Positions 1 through 6,669 of a stretch of DNA of 29,998 nt are shown in pieces (the stretch's first letter is position 1; every line of letters starts with the position of its first letter). The stretch lies in assembly GCA_934351445.1 (NCBI GenBank), contig CAKRIZ010000026.1, positions 1 to 29,998 on the forward strand, given 5' to 3'. The notes under the pieces were generated by a model. The model was not told where the DNA came from, did no database searches, and saw nothing but the letters and a program-made list of their open reading frames with translations. The position numbers were made by a program, and so were the translations under genes. The stretch is from an uncultured Eubacterium sp. (GTDB lineage: Bacteria > Bacillota > Clostridia > Lachnospirales > Lachnospiraceae).

Positions 1-320
1 TCGTTTGCGAATCGCTCGCACTTCGCCGGACAAAAGTCGCAGTTGACAGAAACCACTGTGCCCACAGCCGTTAGCCCGGCGTTATATGCTGTTTGCGAAA
101 CATTTTAGTAGTTGAATAGAACATGCAAGCACTATCAACTCATCGGAATGGTTCGTGCAACGAAAGCAAAACAGACATGCTTGCGGGAGCTGTGACCTCT
201 TGACAATGTGCTTGCATGACCCAAAACCTGACAAAAATAGTTTCGCAAACGCCTAATTGCGAATATGTGGAAAGGAGCGTAGCCGGATGATGACAGAACG
301 GCTATGTTAGGACTGGAATC
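1..320. other. Non-coding start of window with repeats
   Basis: No convincing gene lies here. The motif GTTTGCGAA occurs at 3-11 and 91-99 and inverted at 242-250, and the central part forms the long imperfect hairpin annotated separately. The gene upstream of the window is not visible. A weak promoter for the gene at 321 may lie near 200-240 (a TTGACA at 200-205), but no good -10 follows at normal spacing. Confidence 0.6.
91..250. repeat. Long imperfect inverted repeat (hairpin element)
   Basis: GTTTGCGAAAC at 91-101 is matched by its reverse complement at 240-250, and CATGCAAGCAC at 123-133 by its reverse complement at 209-219. The two pairs are in register, because the spacers between them are about 21 and 20 bases. 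The arms of about 43 bases can therefore pair as one bulged stem around a 75-base loop. A smaller hairpin (AGTTGA near 110, TCAACT near 135) is nested in the left arm. It could be a miniature element or a structured leader of the gene at 321; neither is proved. Confidence 0.6.
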
Positions 321-794
321 ATGAGTGAAAAAGAAAAACGAGAGCATAAAGAACATGAAGATCATGGACATGAAATAGAAGAAATACAGGAATTTGTCGT
401 TTCGTCCCCAAAACAGCGGTCAGAGCGTAAAAAGGCAGAGCAGGCGAGCATCACGGCGATCGCAGCCTGGGATTCAAAAAGGAAGAGCATCGCGCTGCTT
501 GCACTGTTTGCAGTATTGGCACTTGGCTATGTATTGTTAGGTGTATTTGTCTGCAAGGTTGTACCGGTTGTCGTATGTGTGACTCTGCTGGTACAGGTAG
601 CAGTCGGTGTACTGCTTGACCAGAATCCGGTCTGGCTGCATGCGTGTGTGGCTGCTGCGGATGTGATCGTCGGTATCTGTATATCACAGGTGTTGCTGAT
701 GGTACTTGCAGCCGTTATCTATGTGGCAGCGATCGTTGTATTGGAGATTCTTCAGCGCATGGGCATGGTTGCCCGGACGCAGAAAACCATATAA
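321..794 (+). CDS. Small multi-pass membrane protein, unknown function
   Basis: I do not recognise a family for this 157-aa protein. The first 55 residues are hydrophilic and highly charged (many E, H and K). They are followed by about 90 hydrophobic residues that fit three or four membrane helices (about 56-78, 79-99, 105-125 and 127-148), then a short polar tail. The layout suggests an inner-membrane protein with a cytoplasmic, histidine-rich N-terminus; metal binding by that segment is possible but speculative. The ribosome binding site is poor (TTAGGA, about 10 bases before the ATG). The secreted-protein gene starts 17 bases downstream, so the two are probably co-transcribed. Confidence 0.6.
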   Translation: MSEKEKREHKEHEDHGHEIEEIQEFVVSSPKQRSERKKAEQASITAIAAWDSKRKSIALLALFAVLALGYVLLGVFVCKVVPVVVCVTLLVQVAVGVLLDQNPVWLHACVAAADVIVGICISQVLLMVLAAVIYVAAIVVLEILQRMGMVARTQKTI

Positions 795-811
795 TAGGAG
801 GAACAATTAAA

Positions 812-1204
812 ATGAGTAAAACAACTTTCAGACGGATCATCGCATTCGGGCTGGCAGTATGCTTGCTGCTTAGTGTATTCACACCTGTGCAGGCGCAGGC
901 TGCCGGCAGGACAACAGTCGTCACACTCAAGGGTAAATCAGATGTCAATGGAAAAAAATATACCGTCAAGGTGACATTTGATAAGAAGTCCGGTGAGGCA
1001 ACAAAAGTAACCTTCAAAAGAGGAAAGAAATCCAAAACATTTTCCGATATTTCAACACCTGGAAACGATCCGAGTGTGTATTGGTCAGATGATATGAATT
1101 TTTGTATGTGCATCTGGTATCAGGGCGATCTCTGGACAGTGAAACACGTACAAAAGATTGTTGTCACAGATCCAATATATTCCGGAACCTATAAGAAAAA
1201 ATAA
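812..1204 (+). CDS. Small secreted protein, unknown function
   Basis: This 130-aa protein starts at the ATG at 812, which follows a strong ATAGGAGGA site at 795-803; the longer reading frame upstream lacks such a site. Residues 1-31 are a typical signal peptide: basic N-terminus (KTTFRR), hydrophobic core, and a probable cleavage after AQA. The mature part of about 100 residues is rich in Lys, Thr and Val and is probably a small beta fold. Two cysteines and a tryptophan lie in MNFCMCIWY. No sortase motif or lipobox is seen. The signal peptide closely resembles that of the protein at 20747 (both contain VQAQAA). The function is unknown. Confidence 0.75.
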   Translation: MSKTTFRRIIAFGLAVCLLLSVFTPVQAQAAGRTTVVTLKGKSDVNGKKYTVKVTFDKKSGEATKVTFKRGKKSKTFSDISTPGNDPSVYWSDDMNFCMCIWYQGDLWTVKHVQKIVVTDPIYSGTYKKK

Positions 1205-1250
1205 CCGTAACTGAGAAGGTACGGAGCAGTTACAAATGATGTAGTAGTTT

Positions 1251-1281
1251 TTCCCCTGTGCACAGCACAGGGGAATTCTTT
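1251..1281 (+). terminator. Hairpin terminator after the 321-1204 pair
   Basis: A 10-bp stem (TTCCCCTGTG at 1251-1260 pairing with CACAGGGGAA at 1266-1275) with a 5-base loop is followed by TTCTTT. Five A residues lie on the other side when read on the minus strand, so it mainly serves the plus strand. It separates the secreted-protein gene from the convergent ABC permease gene. Confidence 0.65.
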
Positions 1282-1313
1282 CATTCATAGGAAATTCCTT
1301 CCTATGAATGAAA
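1279..1313. repeat. Perfect palindrome with TAGGAAATTCC core
   Basis: Fifteen bases (1279-1293) pair perfectly with 1299-1313 around a 5-base loop. It lies between convergent genes and has T-rich and A-rich flanks on either side, so it could terminate transcription from both directions. The core taggaaattcct is shared with the palindrome at 6507-6543. Confidence 0.75.
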
Positions 1314-1348
1314 AACGCTCCGCGAGGATCGCGCTGCGGCGGGAAATG

Positions 1349-2146
1349 CTATTCCCTGACAAACTGTTTTTCCAGACGTCCGAGTAAAAAGTAGAGCAGC
1401 ATCGCGATCACGCACAGGATCAGGATGGCGAGGATCACCCAGTCGAGCTTGAATACCTGGCTGCCATAGATGATCATATAGCCGAGTCCCTGTTTCGATC
1501 CGATGAATTCGCCGATGATGACACCGACGAGACACAGGCCGATATTGACCTTCATGATGGAAAACAGGTTTGGAATGTTGGCTGGCAGTACGACTTTGAA
1601 CAGCACATGTGCAGTATTTCCGTGGAGTGCACGGATGAGTTTGATCTTGTCCGGGGATGTCTCTGTAAATCCGGTGTACAGGTTTAAAATAGAACCAAAG
1701 ATCGCTACAGACATACCGGTGAGTATGATCGTCTTGTAGTTGGCACCGAGCCATACGATGAGCAGTGGTGCCAGGGCTGACTTTGGCAGACTGTTTAAGA
1801 CCACTAAGTAGGGTTCTATGATTTTGGATAATGCCCGATTCAGCCATAGGGCGATCGTGATGGCCAATGTCATGACAATGACCAGCGCAAAGCTGATGAG
1901 CGTCTCTAATAGTGTGATTCCAATGTGACCGGTCAGATCGCCGTTTGCGAACAGCGTGCGGCAGCAGGTATACAGCTTGGACGGACTGCTGAAAATAAAC
2001 GGATCAATCCAACCGCAGGAGGCACTGACCTCCCATAGAACTATAAATGAAAAAAGAATCGCAAACTGCATGACGCGGATCACGATTTTTGTATGCTTCT
2101 GCCTGCGGACATAGAGCTCCTGGGCAGATAAATTTTTATGGTACAA
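1349..2146 (-). CDS. ABC transporter permease, NitT/TauT (SsuC-like) family
   Basis: This 265-aa inner-membrane permease belongs to the binding-protein-dependent family that includes SsuC, TauC and ThiX. A helix at about 24-43 is followed by five more hydrophobic stretches. The cytoplasmic coupling (EAA) loop is visible in LIRALHGNTAHVLFKVVLP and the following IPNLFSIMKV. The late EFIGSKQGLGYMI segment is typical of this family. The start overlaps the 3' end of the ATPase gene by 11 bases, a common sign of translational coupling. The substrate is unknown: aliphatic sulfonates, taurine, nitrate, thiamine precursors and other small solutes are all used by relatives. No substrate-binding protein gene is adjacent. 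Confidence 0.9.
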   Translation of the reverse strand: MYHKNLSAQELYVRRQKHTKIVIRVMQFAILFSFIVLWEVSASCGWIDPFIFSSPSKLYTCCRTLFANGDLTGHIGITLLETLISFALVIVMTLAITIALWLNRALSKIIEPYLVVLNSLPKSALAPLLIVWLGANYKTIILTGMSVAIFGSILNLYTGFTETSPDKIKLIRALHGNTAHVLFKVVLPANIPNLFSIMKVNIGLCLVGVIIGEFIGSKQGLGYMIIYGSQVFKLDWVILAILILCVIAMLLYFLLGRLEKQFVRE

Positions 2147-2882
2147 GCTGGTTCATCTCCTTCCATAGTTCGCTGAAATATTGTTTAAACGCATCGGTCT
2201 CACGCCGTTCGATCGAGTTGAGTGATGGATCAAAATCCAGGTCGATCGTGCGGATGACCGTGCCGGGGCGGGCAGAGAGGATGAGTATCCGGTCCCCCAT
2301 ACTGATCGCTTCTGACAGGTCATGTGTGACAAGGATGGCAGATTTTTTTTCCTGGCGGATAATACTGCCGATATCGTTGGCTACATTGAGCCTGGTCTGG
2401 TAGTCTAATGCAGAAAATGGTTCATCGAGCAGCAGGAGACCGGGATGGGTGACGAGTGTGCGGATCAGTGCCGCGCGTTGGCGCATACCTCCGGAGAGCT
2501 CGTTTGGACGTTTTTTACGAAACTCGTACAGACCGTATTTCTTGAGCAGATCCGTCGCATAGGCGCGTGTGTCCGGCGTGAGCCGGTGCTGGATCTCGAG
2601 TCCGAGCAGGATGTTTTTTTCGATGGTACGCCATCCGAACAGATGATCCTTTTGCAGCATGTATCCAACAGCGTCAGGATCACCGATGATTGCTCCGTGC
2701 TCCGGCTGCAGGAGCCCGAAAATGAGATCGAGCAGTGTGGATTTGCCACAGCCGCTCGGACCGACAATCACGAGAAATTCTTCTTCTCCAACTGTAAAAT
2801 TGATATTTTTAAGTGCAGGGACTTCGCCGTCCATGGAATGGTAGGCATAGTCAACCTGACGGAATTCTAATATATTTTGCAT
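2136..2882 (-). CDS. ABC transporter ATP-binding protein, NitT/TauT (SsuB-like) family
   Basis: This 248-aa cytoplasmic ATPase would energise the permease encoded just downstream. All motifs are intact: Walker A GPSGCGKST at 41-49, Q-loop glutamine in YMLQKD at about 77, signature LSGGMRQR at 129-136, Walker B LLLLDEP at 149-155, D-loop SALD and switch histidine 187 in LVTHD. The length is normal for SsuB/TauB relatives. It is the first gene of a minus-strand pair and is read divergently from queH across 204 bases. The ribosome binding site is weak (CGGAG, about 14 bases before the ATG). Family assignment is sure; the substrate cannot be inferred. Confidence 0.92.
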   Translation of the reverse strand: MQNILEFRQVDYAYHSMDGEVPALKNINFTVGEEEFLVIVGPSGCGKSTLLDLIFGLLQPEHGAIIGDPDAVGYMLQKDHLFGWRTIEKNILLGLEIQHRLTPDTRAYATDLLKKYGLYEFRKKRPNELSGGMRQRAALIRTLVTHPGLLLLDEPFSALDYQTRLNVANDIGSIIRQEKKSAILVTHDLSEAISMGDRILILSARPGTVIRTIDLDFDPSLNSIERRETDAFKQYFSELWKEMNQLVP

Positions 2883-2974
2883 CGTACACGTCTTACTCCG
2901 TGATATTTTTCTATATCATTATGGTATGCGCGACCGTGGGTTGAGTGACCTTGATCGGTTCAGAAAATGCCTGC

Positions 2975-3023
2975 CTGTGAACAGTAACTGCAGATCCACT
3001 ACATGAATGGGATTTGTTCACAG
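2975..3023. promoter_or_regulatory. Inverted repeat upstream of the queH promoter
   Basis: CTGTGAACA at 2975-2983 is matched by TGTTCACAG at 3015-3023. It lies directly upstream of the queH -35 box and between two divergent transcription units, so it may be an operator. The sub-sequence GTGAACAGTAAC recurs with one change at 26349-26360. Confidence 0.35.
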
Positions 3024-3026
3024 ATA

Positions 3027-3055
3027 TTGAAATTCCGGTAAAAATCAGCTAGAAT
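3027..3055 (+). promoter_or_regulatory. Sigma-A-type promoter of queH
   Basis: TTGAAA (3027-3032) and TAGAAT (3050-3055) are separated by exactly 17 bases. Each matches the consensus in five of six positions, and the GTG start of queH follows 31 bases downstream. Confidence 0.7.
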
Positions 3056-3086
3056 AGAGCAGAATACAGTCAAAAGGAGTATCCCG

Positions 3087-3746
3087 GTGAATAAAATCAA
3101 TTACCAGCGGGTGTTGGAACAGACATTAGAACAGATACAGGTGCAGACAGAACAGACAGGCGATGCGCCGACGCTGCTGCTGCATAGCTGTTGTGCACCA
3201 TGCAGCAGTTATGTATTAGAATATTTGTCGCAATATTTTTGCATCACGGTCTTTTACTACAATCCCAATATCTATCCGGAGGAGGAATACCGGATGCGGG
3301 TGCGTGAGCAGCAGGAGTTTATCCGCCGGTTTCCGGCAAAGTATCCGATCCGTTTTCTTGAGGGCGACTATGATACCGCGCGTTTTTATGAGATAGCAAA
3401 GGGGCTCGAACAGCTTCCGGAGGGAGGCGAGCGGTGCTTCCGCTGTTATGAACTGCGTTTGAGGGAGACAGGAGAACTCGCACGCGAAAAAGGATTTGAT
3501 TACTTTACAACGACACTCAGTATCAGTCCGCTCAAAAATGCAGAAAAGTTAAATGAGATCGGACAGCGCATCGGGGCAGAACTGGGAGCCGCCTACCTGT
3601 GTTCTGATTTTAAGAAGAAAAACGGGTACAAACGTTCCACAGAGCTCTCAAAAGAATATGGCATGTACCGGCAGGACTACTGTGGCTGCGTATATTCATA
3701 CCGGGAGCGGCATGGCGGGTGCTCGGATGATGGTAACTGTCCGTAG
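3087..3746 (+). CDS. queH: Epoxyqueuosine reductase QueH
   Basis: QueH (formerly DUF208, COG1636) catalyses the last step of queuosine tRNA modification, reducing epoxyqueuosine to queuosine; it is the non-orthologous counterpart of QueG. The family signature is clear near the N-terminus (LHSCCAPCSSY, Cys35, Cys36 and Cys39), followed by FYYNPNIYPEEEY. Further cysteines in GERCFRCYE and in DYCGC near the C-terminus fit the family's metal and iron-sulfur ligands. The 219-aa length is normal. Translation starts at a GTG (3087) after AAAGGAG at 3073-3079. No other queuosine gene is adjacent. It is followed by argH after 71 bases. Confidence 0.93.
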   Translation: MNKINYQRVLEQTLEQIQVQTEQTGDAPTLLLHSCCAPCSSYVLEYLSQYFCITVFYYNPNIYPEEEYRMRVREQQEFIRRFPAKYPIRFLEGDYDTARFYEIAKGLEQLPEGGERCFRCYELRLRETGELAREKGFDYFTTTLSISPLKNAEKLNEIGQRIGAELGAAYLCSDFKKKNGYKRSTELSKEYGMYRQDYCGCVYSYRERHGGCSDDGNCP

Positions 3747-3817
3747 CCTTCTATGGCATTGCATTGGCGGTGGACGGATATGAATTACATATACAAAGCA
3801 TAAAGGAGAAAATAATT

Positions 3818-5227
3818 ATGGCACAATTATGGGGCGGACGCTTCACAAAAGAGACAGATCAACTGGTATACAATTTCAACGCATCCATCGGTTTTGACCA
3901 GAAGTTTTATAAGCAGGACATCGAGGGCAGTATCGCACATGTGATCATGCTCGGCAGACAGGGCATTCTCACAAAGGAAGAGTCCGATCAGATCGTTGAC
4001 TGCCTGTGCCAGATCAAGGCAGACGTAGAAAACGGCACATTGGAGATCAGTGACAAATATGAGGATATCCACAGCTTTGTGGAGGCGACGCTGATTGACC
4101 GTCTCGGTGATGTCGGCAAAAAGCTCCATACCGGACGCAGCCGTAACGATCAGGTAGCGCTTGATATGCGTCTGTATACCAGACTGCAGGTATTAGAGAC
4201 AGATGACCTGTTAAAAGAACTGTTAGAGACTATTTTAAAGCTCATGGAGGAGCATGTCGATACGATTATGCCGGGCTTTACGCATTTGCAGAAAGCACAG
4301 CCGATCACTTTGGCGCATCATATGGGCGCCTATTTTGAGATGTTCAAGCGCGACCGCCAGAGAATGCATGATATTTTTGTACGCATGAATTACTGCCCGC
4401 TCGGCTCCGGTGCGCTGGCAGGTACGACGTATCCGTTAGACCGGGATCTGACGGCGGAGCTGATGGGCTTTTATGGACCGACGTTAAACAGTATGGACGG
4501 CGTATCTGACCGTGATTATCTGATCGAATACTTATCAGCGTGTGCGACGATCATGATGCATCTGTCACGTTTCTGTGAGGAGGTCATCATCTGGAATTCC
4601 AATGAGTATCAGTTTGTCGAGATCGATGATGCCTACAGCACTGGCAGCTCGATCATGCCGCAGAAGAAAAATCCTGATATTGCAGAGCTCGTCAGAGGCA
4701 AGACCGGCCGCGTGTATGGTGCACTGATGAGCCTGCTCACGACGATGAAGGGCATTCCGCTGGCTTATAACAAAGATATGCAGGAGGATAAGGAGCTGTC
4801 CTTTGACGCGATGGATACAGTCAAGGGCTGCATCGCACTGTTTCACGGCATGCTCGCTACGATGAAATTCAACAAGGAGCGCATGTATGCATCTGCAAAT
4901 GGTGGATTTACGAATGCAACGGACGCCGCAGACTATCTGGTAAATCACGGTGTACCGTTCCGTGACGCACACGGTATCATCGGCAGGCTCGTATTATATT
5001 GCATCGACCAGAACAAGGCGATCGATGAGTTGTCACTCGATGAGCTGAAAGCGATCTGTCCGGTATTCGAGCAGGATATCTATGATGCGATCTCTATGGA
5101 GACGTGTGTCAGCAAGCGTCTGACGATCGGTGCGCCCGGACAGGAGGCAATGAAAAAGGTCATTGAGATCGAAAAGGAATATCTTGCCGAGGACTGGACG
5201 ATCGATGAGGACTGTAAAATTAGATAA
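3818..5227 (+). CDS. argH: Argininosuccinate lyase
   Basis: ArgH cleaves argininosuccinate to arginine and fumarate in the last step of arginine synthesis, as a cytoplasmic homotetramer of the fumarase/aspartase superfamily. The protein begins MAQLWGGRF, as ArgH proteins do, after AAAGGAGA at 3803-3810, so I take 3818 rather than the frame's earlier Met at 3764. The signature loop GSSIMPQKKNPD lies at 276-287, and GRSRNDQVALD, which carries substrate-binding residues, lies near 110. The length of 469 aa is slightly above the usual 455-465. No argG is nearby. The product is certain; whether it shares queH's promoter is not. Confidence 0.97.
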   Translation: MAQLWGGRFTKETDQLVYNFNASIGFDQKFYKQDIEGSIAHVIMLGRQGILTKEESDQIVDCLCQIKADVENGTLEISDKYEDIHSFVEATLIDRLGDVGKKLHTGRSRNDQVALDMRLYTRLQVLETDDLLKELLETILKLMEEHVDTIMPGFTHLQKAQPITLAHHMGAYFEMFKRDRQRMHDIFVRMNYCPLGSGALAGTTYPLDRDLTAELMGFYGPTLNSMDGVSDRDYLIEYLSACATIMMHLSRFCEEVIIWNSNEYQFVEIDDAYSTGSSIMPQKKNPDIAELVRGKTGRVYGALMSLLTTMKGIPLAYNKDMQEDKELSFDAMDTVKGCIALFHGMLATMKFNKERMYASANGGFTNATDAADYLVNHGVPFRDAHGIIGRLVLYCIDQNKAIDELSLDELKAICPVFEQDIYDAISMETCVSKRLTIGAPGQEAMKKVIEIEKEYLAEDWTIDEDCKIR

Positions 5228-5375
5228 TTTTATGGTTGATTTTTTGTGCAAGTTGTATTAGTATATACAAGAAACACAGATGTTCGCGACAGACGGACAA
5301 TAAATAAGAAAAAATCTGCGGCAGACGACAGAGGACAAGAGGCGTGGTCACAGATCAAAAGGAGATTAGCGAGAA

Positions 5376-6461
5376 ATGAGTGAGAAATTAAAAGTAGGTA
5401 TTTTAGGCGGAACAGGAATGGTTGGACAGCGTTTCATTTCTATTTTAGAGAATCATCCCTGGTTTGAGGTGACTACAATCGCAGCCAGCCCCCGTAGTGC
5501 AGGACAGACTTATGAGCAGGCAGTCGGTGGACGTTGGAAGATGACGACTCCGATGCCGGAAGCAGTCAAAAATATCGTTGTTAAAAATGTCAATGAGGTA
5601 GAGGCAGTCGCTTCTGAAGTGGATTTTGTATTCAGTGCGGTAGATATGACAAAGGATGAGATCAAGGCGATCGAGGAAGCATATGCAAAGACTGAGACAC
5701 CGGTCGTATCGAACAACAGCGCACACCGCTGGACACCGGATGTACCGATGGTCATCCCGGAGATCAACGCAGACCATTTTGCAGTCATTGAGTCACAGAA
5801 GAAGCGTCTCGGAACCACGCGCGGATTCATCGCAGTAAAGCCCAACTGCTCCATCCAGAGCTATACACCGGCACTCACTGCCTGGAAAGAGTTCGAGCCG
5901 TATGAGGTTGTCGCTACGACTTATCAGGCGATCTCAGGCGCAGGAAAGACCTTTAAGGATTGGCCTGAAATGGAAGGAAACATCATTCCTTACATCGGCG
6001 GCGAGGAAGAAAAGAGCGAGAAGGAGCCCTTACGTGTATGGGGCGAGGTAAAGGACGGCGAGATCGTACCCGCGACCACACCGGTGATCACCTGCCAGTG
6101 CATCCGTGTACCGGTACTCAACGGACATACGGCAGCCGTATTTGTCAAATTCAAAAAGAACCCGACCAAGGAGCAGTTGATCCAGAAGCTGGTAGAGTTC
6201 AAGGGAGTTCCGCAGGAGCTTGGCCTTCCGAGTGCTCCGAAGCAGTTCATCCAGTATCTCGAGGAGGACAACCGTCCGCAGGTAACACTGGATGTAGACT
6301 ATGAAGGTGGTATGGGTGTCAGCATCGGACGTCTGAGAGAGGACACGGTTTATGACTGGAAGTTCGTCGGACTTTCACACAATACACTGCGTGGCGCGGC
6401 AGGCGGCGCGGTACTGTGCGCAGAGACATTAAAGGCACAGGGATTTATCACGAAAAAATAA
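5376..6461 (+). CDS. asd: Aspartate-semialdehyde dehydrogenase
   Basis: Asd reduces aspartyl phosphate to aspartate semialdehyde with NADPH. This is the branch point for lysine/diaminopimelate, threonine and methionine. The Rossmann motif GILGGTGMVGQR is at the N-terminus, the catalytic cysteine is Cys158 in KPNCSIQ, and SHNTLRGAAGGAVL closes the protein. The 361-aa length and sequence fit the archaeal/fungal-type subgroup rather than the 370-aa E. coli type. The start follows AAAGGAGA, about 10 bases upstream. The gene is flanked upstream by 148 bases without a recognisable riboswitch and downstream by a clear terminator, so it is probably monocistronic. Confidence 0.95.
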   Translation: MSEKLKVGILGGTGMVGQRFISILENHPWFEVTTIAASPRSAGQTYEQAVGGRWKMTTPMPEAVKNIVVKNVNEVEAVASEVDFVFSAVDMTKDEIKAIEEAYAKTETPVVSNNSAHRWTPDVPMVIPEINADHFAVIESQKKRLGTTRGFIAVKPNCSIQSYTPALTAWKEFEPYEVVATTYQAISGAGKTFKDWPEMEGNIIPYIGGEEEKSEKEPLRVWGEVKDGEIVPATTPVITCQCIRVPVLNGHTAAVFVKFKKNPTKEQLIQKLVEFKGVPQELGLPSAPKQFIQYLEEDNRPQVTLDVDYEGGMGVSIGRLREDTVYDWKFVGLSHNTLRGAAGGAVLCAETLKAQGFITKK

Positions 6462-6476
6462 AAAAGATGTGATTTC

Positions 6477-6512
6477 ACAGGGGTGTGGTCTGGTGACTGC
6501 ACCTCTGTTTTT
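6477..6512 (+). terminator. Rho-independent terminator of asd
   Basis: ACAGGGGTG (6477-6485) pairs with CACCTCTGT (6500-6508), with one G-U pair and a 14-base loop, and runs into TTTTTAT. It starts 15 bases after the asd stop codon. Confidence 0.75.
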
Positions 6513-6543
6513 ATGTGATAGGAAATTCCTATCACATAAAAAC
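6507..6543. repeat. Perfect 37-base palindrome with TAGGAAATTCCTA core
   Basis: Eighteen bases on each side pair perfectly around a single central A at 6525. The palindrome overlaps the T-tract of the asd terminator. The core taggaaattcct is shared with 1279-1313, while the outer arms differ in sequence yet remain self-complementary. It may serve as a second or bidirectional terminator, or as a dispersed intergenic element. Confidence 0.8.
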
Positions 6544-6588
6544 TCCTGATCATACAAAAAATGTCTAACTTTTGTCCGCATTATTATG

Positions 6589-6594
6589 TATAAT
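6589..6594 (+). promoter_or_regulatory. Candidate -10 box of the 6670-18742 gene cluster
   Basis: A perfect TATAAT lies 76 bases upstream of the first gene. The -35 region is poor (TAACTT at 17-base spacing), so the promoter may need an activator or be weak. The leader of about 70 bases contains a small hairpin (ACTGTC...ACAGT) before AAAGGAGA. Confidence 0.45.
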
Positions 6595-6669
6595 AAGAAA
6601 TATAACTTTGTAACATGAGCCGAGAGTATTGAAAACTGTCAGACAGTCAAGCAAAAGGAGAATGCGTAT

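Noticed and set aside
644..811. Upstream extension of the small secreted protein
   Set aside because: The extension overlaps the previous gene, is Cys/Gly-rich nonsense-like sequence, and would bury the signal peptide; the ATG at 812 has a strong ribosome binding site.
5228..5375. Lysine-type riboswitch upstream of asd
   Set aside because: I looked for one because asd serves lysine synthesis, but I saw no recognisable conserved core and no terminator hairpin in this 148-base region.
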